A DNA stretch of 64,000 nt, taken from NCBI RefSeq assembly GCF_900110865.1, contig NZ_FOFD01000005.1:124001-188000 (forward strand). The letters run 5' to 3'. Under the pieces are notes generated by a model that was not told the DNA's origin, made no database searches, and was given only the letters and a program-made list of their open reading frames with translations. The DNA comes from Natrinema salaciae (lineage in GTDB: Archaea; Halobacteriota; Halobacteria; Halobacteriales; Natrialbaceae). The position numbers and the translations under genes are program-made. Within the stretch, counting starts at the first letter, position 1, and each line of letters starts with the position of its first letter. Positions 35,393 through 43,589 of the stretch are shown here, piece after piece.

Positions 35393-36559
35393 ATGGCACC
35401 AACGATCACGCGCATCGAATCGATCGAGTTCGGCTACGACCTGCCGGACGTCGGGTACGCGCCGAACGGGTTCAGCATCGTCTACGAACCCGGCACGACG
35501 ACCGAACGGAAACTGTTCGCCCTCCGAGTCCACACCGACGAGGGGACCACCGGCGAGTACGTCGGCGGCAACTCGCCAGGGGCCGCGCAACTCAACATGA
35601 TCGCGGATTACCTCGTCGGGACGAACCCGCTCGAGCGCGAGCGCCACTGGAGCGCCTTCAAGCGCGCCCTCCGGAAGTACGACTGGATGGGGATGGGCCC
35701 GATCGACATCGCGCTCTGGGACTTCGCCGGCAAGTACCGCGGCGCGCCGATCCACGAGCTGCTCGGGAGCTATCGCGACTCCTTCCCCGCCTACGCCTCG
35801 ACGTACCAGGGCGACAGGAACGGCGGCCTCGACTCTCCCGAGGCGTACGCCGACTTCGCCGAGGAGTGTCTCGAGCTGGGGTATCAGGGGTTCAAGATCC
35901 ACGACTGGGGCGGCGACTGGACGGACCCCGACGAGACGGCAGCCGTCGTCCGCGAAGTCGGCCGCCGGGTCGGCGACGAGATGGACCTCATGCTCGACCC
36001 GGCCTGCAACCCGGCCACGTTCGCCGACGCACTGCGGATCGGGAAGGCCTGCGACGATGCCGACTTCCTCTGGTACGAGGACCCCTACCGCGACGGCGGC
36101 GTCTCGCAGCACTCCCACCGGAAGCTCCGGGAGATGCTCGACACGCCGATCCTCCAGACCGAGCACGTCCGCGGGCTCGAGCCCCACACGGACTTCGTGG
36201 CGACGGAGTCGACCGACTTCGTCCGGGCCGATCCCGAGTACGACGGCGGCATCACGGGCTCGATGAAGATCGCCCACATGGCGGAAGGGTTCGGCCTCGA
36301 CGTGGAGTACCACGCCCCGGGACCGGCCCAGCGCCACTGCCTCGCCGCGACGCGCAACAGCAACTACTACGAAGTGGCGCTGGTCCACCCCCTCTGTCCG
36401 AACACCCAGCCGCCGGTGTACGCCGACGACTACTCGGACATGCTCGAGACCGTCGACGCTGACGGCCACGTGCAGGTGCCGGACGGACCGGGGCTCGGCG
36501 TGGCGTACGACTGGGACGAGATCGAAGCCCGGGAGATCGGGCGGCGGACCTACGAGTGA
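35393..36559 (+). CDS. Enolase-superfamily (MR/MLE) enzyme, second
   Basis: A 388-aa enolase-superfamily member with visible metal ligands in MLDPACNP (Asp), WYEDPYRD (Glu) and ILQTEHVRG (Glu). FKIHDWGGD has Lys in the place of the usual K-x-K base pair, and EYHAPGPAQRH supplies His residues. It is clearly different from the first enolase-superfamily gene (25773). Only 6 nt separate it from the enoyl-CoA hydratase gene, so the two are co-transcribed. Possible roles include sugar-acid or hydroxyproline-type dehydration; I cannot decide. Confidence 0.87.
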   Translation: MAPTITRIESIEFGYDLPDVGYAPNGFSIVYEPGTTTERKLFALRVHTDEGTTGEYVGGNSPGAAQLNMIADYLVGTNPLERERHWSAFKRALRKYDWMGMGPIDIALWDFAGKYRGAPIHELLGSYRDSFPAYASTYQGDRNGGLDSPEAYADFAEECLELGYQGFKIHDWGGDWTDPDETAAVVREVGRRVGDEMDLMLDPACNPATFADALRIGKACDDADFLWYEDPYRDGGVSQHSHRKLREMLDTPILQTEHVRGLEPHTDFVATESTDFVRADPEYDGGITGSMKIAHMAEGFGLDVEYHAPGPAQRHCLAATRNSNYYEVALVHPLCPNTQPPVYADDYSDMLETVDADGHVQVPDGPGLGVAYDWDEIEAREIGRRTYE

Positions 36560-36565
36560 TCGAAC

Positions 36566-37348
36566 ATGAGAGACGACGTTCGATACGAGACGGCCGACGG
36601 CATCGCTACGATAACGATCGATCGCCCCGAGGTATACAACGCCTTTCGGCGGGAAACGATCCTCGAACTCAACGAGGCGCTGCGAGAGGCGGCTGCGGAC
36701 GACGGCGTCTACGTCGTCGTCCTGACGGGTGCGGAAGGCGGGTTCTGTGCGGGGGCGGACGTCACGGAGATGCCCGACTGGAGCGAGGAACTGACCGAGG
36801 AGGAGTACGCGGGCTACCTCTGGGCGGTCCAGAACGTCGTTCGACAGCTTCGCGGGATGGAGAAGCCGTCGATCGCCGCGGTCGGCGGCCCGGCGGTCGG
36901 CGCGGGCTGTGACTTCGCCCTGGCGTGCGATCTGCGCGTCGTCGGGCCGGACGCGTTCCTCCGCGAGGGGTTCGTCCGCGTCGGCCTCGTCCCCGGCGAC
37001 GGCGGCGCGTGGCTGCTGCCGCGGCTCATCGGCGAGGCGAAAGCCACGGAGTACCTCCTCACCGGGACGGACATCACGCCCGCGGACGCCGTCGATCTCG
37101 GGCTCGCCGTCGCGATCGCCGACGATCCCGTCGAACGAGCACGCGAATTGGCCGACGAACTGCTCGAGCTCCCCGCGCTGGCAGTTCGACGGACGAACGC
37201 GCTGATCGACCCCGAGCAGTCGTTCGAGGAGTACTGCGAGCGGGCGATCGCGTACCAGTGGGAGTGCGTCACCGACGCCGAGCACGCGGAAGCGATCGCG
37301 GCGTTCGGCGAGGACCGCGAGCCGAACTTCGATCGGGACGACGCCTGA
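36566..37348 (+). CDS. Enoyl-CoA hydratase/isomerase family protein
   Basis: A 260-aa crotonase-fold enzyme. ITIDRPEVYNAFR is the N-terminal family motif, GGFCAGADVTEM forms the first oxyanion-hole strand, and AVGGPAVGAGCDFALACDLRV the second. REGFVRVGLVPGDGGAWLLPRLIG has Glu and Asp at the positions that matter for hydratase or lyase chemistry. It follows the enolase-superfamily gene by 6 nt and ends 8 nt from the convergent acyl-CoA dehydrogenase. Confidence 0.92.
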   Translation: MRDDVRYETADGIATITIDRPEVYNAFRRETILELNEALREAAADDGVYVVVLTGAEGGFCAGADVTEMPDWSEELTEEEYAGYLWAVQNVVRQLRGMEKPSIAAVGGPAVGAGCDFALACDLRVVGPDAFLREGFVRVGLVPGDGGAWLLPRLIGEAKATEYLLTGTDITPADAVDLGLAVAIADDPVERARELADELLELPALAVRRTNALIDPEQSFEEYCERAIAYQWECVTDAEHAEAIAAFGEDREPNFDRDDA

Positions 37349-37356
37349 GCGCGCTC

Positions 37357-38493
37357 TCAGACGAGATCCCGAAGGCCGTCCGCTTTCAGGCTGGCCGCGA
37401 TCTGATTCTTCTGTATCTCGTCGGTGCCGGCGGCGAGCCGGCGGCCCCGCGCGAGCCGGTAGAGGTACTCGAGGGGGTGGCCCTGCTGATACCCGTTCGC
37501 GCCGTGGATCTGGAGCGCCTCGCTGACGACGCGTTCGACCATCTCGCTGGCGTGCAGCTTGGCCATCGACGCGTCGCGCCGGTCCGGAACGCGGCCCCGC
37601 TCGTGGGCCCGCGCCGCCGCGCGGTGGGTCAGCGCTCGCGAGGCCTCCAGGTCCGTCGCGGCGTCCGCGAGTTTCCACTCGATCCCCTGGAACTCGCCGA
37701 TCGGCCGGTCGAACTGGGTCCGCTGATCGGCGTAGTCGAGCGCCTTCTCGAGCGCGCAGCGCGCGAGCGCGTTCGCGAGCGTCGCGCTCCCCAGCCGCTC
37801 CCAGTTGAGCGCCCGGAGCTGGTTCTTGAACCCGTCCGGGCCGCGCGTGACGACGTTCTCCTCGGGAACGGTCACGTCCTCCATGACGAAGTGGGTCTGG
37901 TGGTGGTCCGCCATGTTCGCGTAGTGCTGTTCGACCTCGACGCCGTCCCAGTCAAACTCGACGACGACCGACCCGAGCCCCTCGGGGAACTTCGTCCACA
38001 CCAGCACCGCGCTCGAGTGTTCGACGTTGCTCACCCACGTCTTTTCGCCGTCGAGCACCAGCTCGGTGCCGTCTTCCTCGACTCGCGTCCGCATCGCGCC
38101 GACGTCGGAGCCGGCCTCCGGCTCGGAGATGCCGATGGCGATGCTGTCCTCGCCGTCGAGCACCGGCGGCAGGTACCGTTCCGTGGCCGCGTCGGTCCCG
38201 AACAGCTCGATCGCCCGCGGTGCGACCAGCTGCTGATTGTAGAGGAACTCCGCGGTATCGGGACAGACGCGCCCCACTGCCTCGATGGTGAGGATCGCGT
38301 CGAGTTCGGTCATCCCGCCGCCGCCGTACTCTTCCGGGAAGTTGACGCCGAGAAACCCCCTGTCGGCGAGGAGTTGCGCGTTCTCCCACGGCGGCTCGCC
38401 GTCCCACTCGAACGCCCGGTCGGCGAACTCCCGCTCCGCGATGGCTTCCACCGACGAGACGAGGAGCTCCTGCTCGGGGCTGAGGTCGATCAT
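37357..38493 (-). CDS. Acyl-CoA dehydrogenase, first
   Basis: A 378-aa flavoprotein that oxidises acyl-CoA to enoyl-CoA. N-terminal LSPEQELLVSSVEAIAEREF, GVNFPEEYGGGGM, AIGISEPEAGSDVGAMRT (FAD/CoA loop), KTWVSNVEH, and the C-terminal QIHGANGYQQGHPLEYLYR with RRLAAGTDEIQKNQIA follow the family. The Glu of GTDEIQ is near the usual catalytic position of short-chain enzymes. ATG at 38491-38493 is used, leaving out ten upstream codons. Its product could feed the adjacent hydratase. Confidence 0.92.
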   Translation of the reverse strand: MIDLSPEQELLVSSVEAIAEREFADRAFEWDGEPPWENAQLLADRGFLGVNFPEEYGGGGMTELDAILTIEAVGRVCPDTAEFLYNQQLVAPRAIELFGTDAATERYLPPVLDGEDSIAIGISEPEAGSDVGAMRTRVEEDGTELVLDGEKTWVSNVEHSSAVLVWTKFPEGLGSVVVEFDWDGVEVEQHYANMADHHQTHFVMEDVTVPEENVVTRGPDGFKNQLRALNWERLGSATLANALARCALEKALDYADQRTQFDRPIGEFQGIEWKLADAATDLEASRALTHRAAARAHERGRVPDRRDASMAKLHASEMVERVVSEALQIHGANGYQQGHPLEYLYRLARGRRLAAGTDEIQKNQIAASLKADGLRDLV

Positions 38494-38666
38494 GCCGTTC
38501 AGTATCGTGGGTGTCGATATCAATGTACGGGCCGCGGACCGCCGGTAGCGGTGCGCGGACTACCGGTATCGGTGGCGGGAACCGTCGATCCGTCCCGCGC
38601 CGTCCCGCACCCTACGGGTACGCTTATGTGGGTGCTCCGCAATTCGTTCCCTAGTTCAGCACAGCT

Positions 38667-39581
38667 ATGAGCAACGTCACGTCCATGCAGGACGCCGTTA
38701 GCAACGGCGTCTCCGACGGCGATAGCGTCTATCTCGCGGGGTTCACGCACCTCATCCCGTTCGCGGCGGGACACGAGATCATCAGACAGGAGAAACGCGA
38801 CCTCGAGCTGATCAGGGCCACGCCGGACCTGATCTACGATCAGCTGATCGCCGCCGGCTGTGCGCGAAAGGCGACGTTCTCGTGGGCCGGAAACCCCGGC
38901 GTCGGGAGCTTGCCGGCGTTTCGCAGGGCCGCCGAGGAGGGGATTCCGACCGAACTCGAGCTCGAGGAGTACACCCACTTCGGGTTGGTCGCTGCACTCG
39001 ACGCGGGCGCGTCAAACCTGCCCTTCGCCCCGCTGCGCGGCTTCATCGGGTCGGATCTGCCCGCCCACAACGACAACATCGCGCGAATCGAGAGCCCGTT
39101 CGACGACGACTACGTGTACGCCGTCGCGCCGATCGAGCCGGACGTGGCGGTCATCCGGGCCCAGCGGGCCGACGAGGCGGGCAACGCCCACCTCTGGGGG
39201 ATTCAGGGCGAAGTGAAGGTCGCCGGCCTGGCCGCCGACACCGTGATCCTCTCGGTGGAGGAACTCTGCGCCGAGGAGACGATCCGAAGCGACCCGAACC
39301 GAACGGTCATCACGAGCGACGACGTCGACCACGTCGTCCACGACCCCTACGGCTCGCACCCGTCGTACGCTCAGGGCTACTACGGGCGGGACAACGAGGC
39401 GTACATCGAGTGGGCCGAGATCGCGAGCGACGTCGACCGGGTCGAGGCGTGGCTCGACGAGTGGGTCTACGGCGTCGAGAACCGCCGGGAGTACGTCGAG
39501 AAACTCGGCGTCGACAGGCTGCTCGAGCTCGACCCGGACCGATCGTACGCGACGCCCGTCGACATGGGGGCGTACAGATGA
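38667..39581 (+). CDS. Class I CoA-transferase, subunit A (glutaconate CoA-transferase type)
   Basis: A 304-aa alpha subunit. DAVSNGVSDGDSVYLAGFTHLIPFAAGHEIIR and FSWAGNPGVGSLPAFRRA match GctA-like subunits, including SFGVGSL-type CoA-binding glycine loops; IEPDVAVIRAQRADEAGNAHLWG follows. It pairs with the beta subunit 70 nt downstream to transfer CoA between acids. ATG 38667 has no clear TATA box in the expected window, so a short leader is possible. Confidence 0.92.
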   Translation: MSNVTSMQDAVSNGVSDGDSVYLAGFTHLIPFAAGHEIIRQEKRDLELIRATPDLIYDQLIAAGCARKATFSWAGNPGVGSLPAFRRAAEEGIPTELELEEYTHFGLVAALDAGASNLPFAPLRGFIGSDLPAHNDNIARIESPFDDDYVYAVAPIEPDVAVIRAQRADEAGNAHLWGIQGEVKVAGLAADTVILSVEELCAEETIRSDPNRTVITSDDVDHVVHDPYGSHPSYAQGYYGRDNEAYIEWAEIASDVDRVEAWLDEWVYGVENRREYVEKLGVDRLLELDPDRSYATPVDMGAYR

Positions 39582-39638
39582 CCGCCGTCCGCTCGAGCGG
39601 TCGCCGAACCGGCTGTACAGCCCGGTCGACCGAACTCA

Positions 39639-39645
39639 CGGAGGA
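39639..39645 (+). promoter_or_regulatory. Shine-Dalgarno site of the CoA-transferase beta subunit
   Basis: GGAGGAA lies about 6-12 nt before ATG 39652. It is a good ribosome-binding site for an internal operon gene, in contrast to the leaderless first genes, and it decides the start. Confidence 0.6.
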
Positions 39646-39651
39646 ACTCCG

Positions 39652-40416
39652 ATGAACTACACGAAGAGCGAACTGATGGTGGTGGCGGCCGCGAGGGAAC
39701 TCGAGAACGACGACGCCGTGCTCGTCGGGATCGGCAAACCGAACCTGGCGTGTAACGTCGCCAAGCGCACGCACGCACCGGACCTGCGGATGGTCTACGA
39801 GTCGGGGACGATCGGATCGGACCCGTCGTCGCCGCCGCTGTCGATCGGCGACCCGGTGCTCGCGTCGGGCGCGCTCTCGATCGAACCGATGCGGAACAAC
39901 TTCAACTACTACTTGCAGGCTGGCCGCCTCGACGTGGGGTTCCTGGGCGGCGCGCAGATCGACAAGTTCGGCAACATCAACTCGACTGTCATCGGCGACT
40001 ACGACGATCCGGACGTCCGCCTGCCGGGAAGCGGCGGCGCTTGCGAGATCGCGGGCCACGTCGACCGAACGCTGATGGTTACGCCCCACTCGGCGCGCCG
40101 GTTCCCCGAGGCGGTCGATTTCATCACCAGCCCCGGCTACGTCGACGGCCGCACGGGACGCGAGAAGCTCGGCCTCGACGGCGGCCCGGAGGCGGTCATC
40201 ACCGATCTCGCCGTCTGCCGGTTCGACGAGCGCGGAGTGATGTACGTCGACGCATTGCATCCGAACGCGACGCGCGAGGACGTCCGCGCCGAGACGGGCT
40301 GGGAGATCGAGTTCGCCGACGACCTGCGGACGACGCCGGGGCCGAACGAGGAGGAGCTCCGACTGATCCGCGAGGTGCTCGATCCGGACGAGATGTACAC
40401 CGACCAGGCCGAGTGA
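39652..40416 (+). CDS. Class I CoA-transferase, subunit B
   Basis: A 254-aa beta subunit. The catalytic Glu is in MVYESGTIGSDP (about residue 46). GFLGGAQIDKFGNINSTVIGDYDDPDVRLPGSGGACEIA is the family signature in pieces, followed by VITDLAVCRF. With subunit A it forms an alpha/beta CoA-transferase of the glutaconate or 3-oxoadipate type. The last genes before it do not define the acid, so the substrate remains open. Confidence 0.92.
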   Translation: MNYTKSELMVVAAARELENDDAVLVGIGKPNLACNVAKRTHAPDLRMVYESGTIGSDPSSPPLSIGDPVLASGALSIEPMRNNFNYYLQAGRLDVGFLGGAQIDKFGNINSTVIGDYDDPDVRLPGSGGACEIAGHVDRTLMVTPHSARRFPEAVDFITSPGYVDGRTGREKLGLDGGPEAVITDLAVCRFDERGVMYVDALHPNATREDVRAETGWEIEFADDLRTTPGPNEEELRLIREVLDPDEMYTDQAE

Positions 40417-40455
40417 GGCTCCGTCGGCCGAGCGACCCACTCGACGAGCGTCTCG

Positions 40456-41478
40456 CTACGGGTGAAGCGTGATCTTGATGCCCTCGCGCCGCCGGGTCGC
40501 TTCGAAGGCGTCCGCGTAGTCGGCCAGGGGAAACGACGGGCCGAGCGCGGGCGAGAGGTCGGTGTCGGCCGCGATAGCGATCGCACGCCGCCAGCTCGAG
40601 TCCCGACGGCCGTAGACCGTCGTGATCGAGACGCCCCGTCGAACGAGTCGCGTCAGATCGACGGGCACCGTCTCCGCGCCGTGGAAGATACCGATCTGGA
40701 CGATCTCGCCGTCGCGACGCGTCGACGACGATGCGAGCGAGAACGCGTCGGGGTGTCCGGCGGCCTCGATGAACACGTCGACCGCCTCGTCGAGCCCGTC
40801 GGTGAGCTCCTCGGACGCGACCGCGCGGGTCGCGCCGAGCTCCCGGGCGAGCGGGAGCCGATCCTCGCGGTCGGCGTCCGCGCCGACGACCGTTATCGAA
40901 CTCGCGCCGCCGGCGACCGCCGCGACGAGCGCGCCGATGCCGACCGCTCCGGGGCCGGTGATCGCGACGCTGTCGCCGGGCTCGAAACCGGACCGCTCGA
41001 TCCCGTGGACGGCCAGTCCGAGCAGCTCGAGGAAGACGCCCTCGTCCGCGCTCAGCGAGCCGATCGGGTAGACCGTCTCCGCGGGAACGACGGCGTACTC
41101 CGCGAGCGCGCCGTCGAGGGCCGGATCGAGCCCGACGATACGCCGGTCCGGACAGATCGAGAACGAGCCCGAGCGGCAGCACCGACAGCGGCCGCAGCCG
41201 ACGACCGGTTCCACCGCGACGCGCTCGCCCGTCGCGATCCCGTCGACGTCGGGACCGGTCGCGTCGATCGTTCCCGCGAACTCGTGGCCAAACAGCTGGG
41301 GCAACTCGTCCGCGTAGTGGCGTTTGCTCTCGTGCCAGTCGTAAATCAGCGCCTCCGCGCCGCGGTCGATCCCGACCGATTCGACTCGAATCCTGACTTC
41401 TCCGGGCCCCGGCTCGGGGACTGGAATCGACTCGAGGCGCATCCCCGGTTCGGGCGTCGTCTTCAGGAGCGCGGTCAT
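40456..41478 (-). CDS. Zinc-type medium-chain alcohol/polyol dehydrogenase
   Basis: A 340-aa MDR-family dehydrogenase. The structural zinc Cys cluster is CGRCRCCRSGSFSIC, and GHEFAGTI holds the catalytic-zinc His and Glu. The usual first ligand Cys (GxCGTD) is replaced by GIDRGAE, so Asp may take its place, as in haloarchaeal glucose dehydrogenase. Rossmann motif: ITGPGAVGIGALVAA. ATG at 41476-41478 is chosen; ATG at 41529 would add 17 residues. It converges on the CoA-transferase operon. Confidence 0.9.
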   Translation of the reverse strand: MTALLKTTPEPGMRLESIPVPEPGPGEVRIRVESVGIDRGAEALIYDWHESKRHYADELPQLFGHEFAGTIDATGPDVDGIATGERVAVEPVVGCGRCRCCRSGSFSICPDRRIVGLDPALDGALAEYAVVPAETVYPIGSLSADEGVFLELLGLAVHGIERSGFEPGDSVAITGPGAVGIGALVAAVAGGASSITVVGADADREDRLPLARELGATRAVASEELTDGLDEAVDVFIEAAGHPDAFSLASSSTRRDGEIVQIGIFHGAETVPVDLTRLVRRGVSITTVYGRRDSSWRRAIAIAADTDLSPALGPSFPLADYADAFEATRRREGIKITLHP

Positions 41479-41591
41479 TCGATCCGTCGCGTTCTGCGTC
41501 ACGTCCGTAGTGACGCGGACGACGATCATATAGCTCGTGTCCGCTCGCGTCTCGCGTCGGCCGACCGGGAGAGACCGCTCACGAGCGGCGC

Positions 41592-41753
41592 TTACAGACT
41601 CGTTGCGATGGTGTACAGGGCGCTGAAGAGGGCGAACCACAGCAGCGTTCGGACGAACAGTTTGCTGTAGATCTCCTCGCCGGGCAGTCGCTCGTAGAAC
41701 CGCCGCTCGGCCTCGAGGAGCTGCGCGAAGAGCCCCGTTCGCTCGTCACTCAT
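41592..41753 (-). CDS. Small single-span membrane protein
   Basis: A 53-aa protein, MSDERTGLFAQLLEAERRF..., with an amphipathic, charged N-terminal half and one C-terminal transmembrane helix (about residues 34-52, LLWFALFSALYTIATS). It starts 17 nt after the VOC protein stop in the same direction. No known family is recognised, but the hydrophobic segment and tight spacing support a real gene. Confidence 0.55.
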   Translation of the reverse strand: MSDERTGLFAQLLEAERRFYERLPGEEIYSKLFVRTLLWFALFSALYTIATSL

Positions 41754-41770
41754 ACCGGCACTCGCGATCG

Positions 41771-42145
41771 TTATCCCTCGAGCGTCTCGATGAGCTCGAC
41801 GACGTACCCCTCCGGGTCGGCCACGAACGCGATGCGGAGCCCCTTCTCCTCGAGGGTTCGCGGCTCGTCGACCACGTCGCCGCCGTAGCGGTCGACGAGG
41901 TCGTCGACGGTTTCGTCCACGTCGGAGACGCCGACCGCGAGGTGATCGATTCCGGACGGCTCCGGGTTCCGTTCGGTGCCGTCGTGTTTGAACTGTATCT
42001 CCGCGTCGCTCGCGCCGCCGACGTACGTGTTGGTCACGCCGTCGAGGTCGAACTCGCGGGTGCGCTCGAGCCCGAGCCCGTCGCAGTAGAACTCGAGTTG
42101 CGTCTCGATGTCGTCGACCCAGATGGCCGTGTGCAGGACGTCCAT
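41771..42145 (-). CDS. VOC-superfamily protein (glyoxalase I-like)
   Basis: A 124-aa VOC protein. HTAIWVDDIETQLEFYCDGLGLE is the N-terminal beta-alpha-beta unit, GIDHLAVGVSDVDETV supplies the second metal His, and RIAFVADPEGYVVELIE the late Glu. These are the metal ligands expected for glyoxalase I or a methylmalonyl-CoA epimerase-like enzyme. ATG at 42143-42145 is preferred over a GTG four codons upstream because of a T-rich TATA-like element about 24-32 nt away. Confidence 0.88.
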   Translation of the reverse strand: MDVLHTAIWVDDIETQLEFYCDGLGLERTREFDLDGVTNTYVGGASDAEIQFKHDGTERNPEPSGIDHLAVGVSDVDETVDDLVDRYGGDVVDEPRTLEEKGLRIAFVADPEGYVVELIETLEG

Positions 42146-42210
42146 GCGGAGACTCACCGATGCGCAACGTAAAAACGTACCGTCGCCGGCCCGGTCCCGC
42201 CGGGGAGCGG

Positions 42211-43383
42211 TCAGAGGCCGAGACCGAGGAGCCGGTTGGTTGCGAGCGCGCTCAGGACGACGGCCATGATCGCCGCGAGGAGCCCGAACGAAACGTCCCA
42301 GCCGTAGAGGTCGGCGAGCGCGCCGACGACCACGCTGCCGGACGCGCCCGTCGTCATGTAGACCGTGCGGACGAGCCCGAAGCCCGCGCCGCGGTCGGCG
42401 GCCGTGAAGAGGTCCATGAACCGCGACTGGAGCGGCGCGCCCCAGCTCATCGCGAGGCCGACGAAGCAGACGCCGACGGCGTAGACGGCGATCTCGTCGC
42501 CGACGACCAGGACGGCGTAGCCGACGATCCCCGACGCCATCGAGAGGGCGGTCGTCGGTCCCCGCCCGGCGCGGTCCGAAAGCGTCCCCGTCAGCGGCTG
42601 GGTGATGCCGTGGACGAGGAAGTACAGGGAGAAGAGCCCGCTCGCGACCGCCGGTGACAGCCCCTGTCCCTGCGCGAAGAACGACGGCATGAACGACGCC
42701 GTCGCCTGCCAGGTGAACGCACAGAGGAACGCCAGCACCGTCGTGAACGCGACGGGCGGGCGGGAGAGGAGCGCGACGACCGTCGAGAGGGCGAACCGAT
42801 CCCGCATCGGTTCGTCGGGTCGATCCGGCTCGGTCGGTCGAACGAAGCGAGCGAAGAGCGCGAACGCCGGGACCGCCAGCGCGAGCCCGACCAGTACCCC
42901 CAGCCGCCAGCCGTACCGGACGGCGATCGCGGTCGCCGCGACCGGCGCGACGAGCCCCGCGGCCGGGCTCCCGGCGATGTGAATGCCGATGGCGCGGCCG
43001 ATGTCATCGTACTGCTTCGCGAGGTAGGTCGTCGCCGCCGTGTAGTGGAGGCCCGCACCCACGCCGAGGAGGCTCACGAAGAGGACGAAGAAGCCGTAGG
43101 TTGGCGCGAGGGCGATACAGAGACTCGAGAGGCCGGTGAGTCCGATCGCCGCGAGAATCACCGTTCGCTCGCCGAACCGGTCGCCGAGGATGCCGCTGGG
43201 AAACTGCAGCAGCGCGTACATCGCCCACATGAGCGAGAGTGCCAGTCCGACCGCGGCGTTCGAGACCGCGAACTCGTCGGTGATCGCCGGGACGAGCGGG
43301 CTGATCGCGAGCCGAGCGACCATCGTCGTCATGAACGCTAACGTACAGAGAAGCAGGGAGAGGTGTGCGTAACGCCAGTTCAC
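42211..43383 (-). CDS. MFS transporter (paralogue of 51337-52509)
   Basis: A 390-aa permease with about 12 transmembrane segments. The loop motif is SGILGDRFGER. N-terminal MNWRYAHLSLLLCTLAF and MVARLAISPLVPAITDEF are nearly repeated in the gene at 51337, as are the length and GAGFGLVRT near helix 10, so these two are paralogues. It diverges from the ThDP-enzyme gene at 43590, which hints at a shared substrate. Organic-acid transport is probable but not proven. Confidence 0.9.
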   Translation of the reverse strand: MNWRYAHLSLLLCTLAFMTTMVARLAISPLVPAITDEFAVSNAAVGLALSLMWAMYALLQFPSGILGDRFGERTVILAAIGLTGLSSLCIALAPTYGFFVLFVSLLGVGAGLHYTAATTYLAKQYDDIGRAIGIHIAGSPAAGLVAPVAATAIAVRYGWRLGVLVGLALAVPAFALFARFVRPTEPDRPDEPMRDRFALSTVVALLSRPPVAFTTVLAFLCAFTWQATASFMPSFFAQGQGLSPAVASGLFSLYFLVHGITQPLTGTLSDRAGRGPTTALSMASGIVGYAVLVVGDEIAVYAVGVCFVGLAMSWGAPLQSRFMDLFTAADRGAGFGLVRTVYMTTGASGSVVVGALADLYGWDVSFGLLAAIMAVVLSALATNRLLGLGL

Positions 43384-43589
43384 ACGCCAATTCTCATCTC
43401 GGATACCCTACGAGTTGCGATAGGGGAACGTTTGGCTCGTTTCGAAACCGTCTCCGGGCCGAGTCGACGGAGGGAGTCCCGACTCCGGAACGGCCGACCC
43501 GGCCCCACGATCCGAACCGGGCGAGTTGCGGTCGCGCCCTCGCGAGAGGCACCCTATACTTTTACACTGTCTTCTCTCTCACTACGCCT

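Noticed and set aside
33635-37678. A 1347-codon minus-strand open frame
   Set aside because: Very long antisense frames are common in GC-rich haloarchaeal DNA. The plus strand here has complete enolase-superfamily and hydratase genes with active-site motifs.
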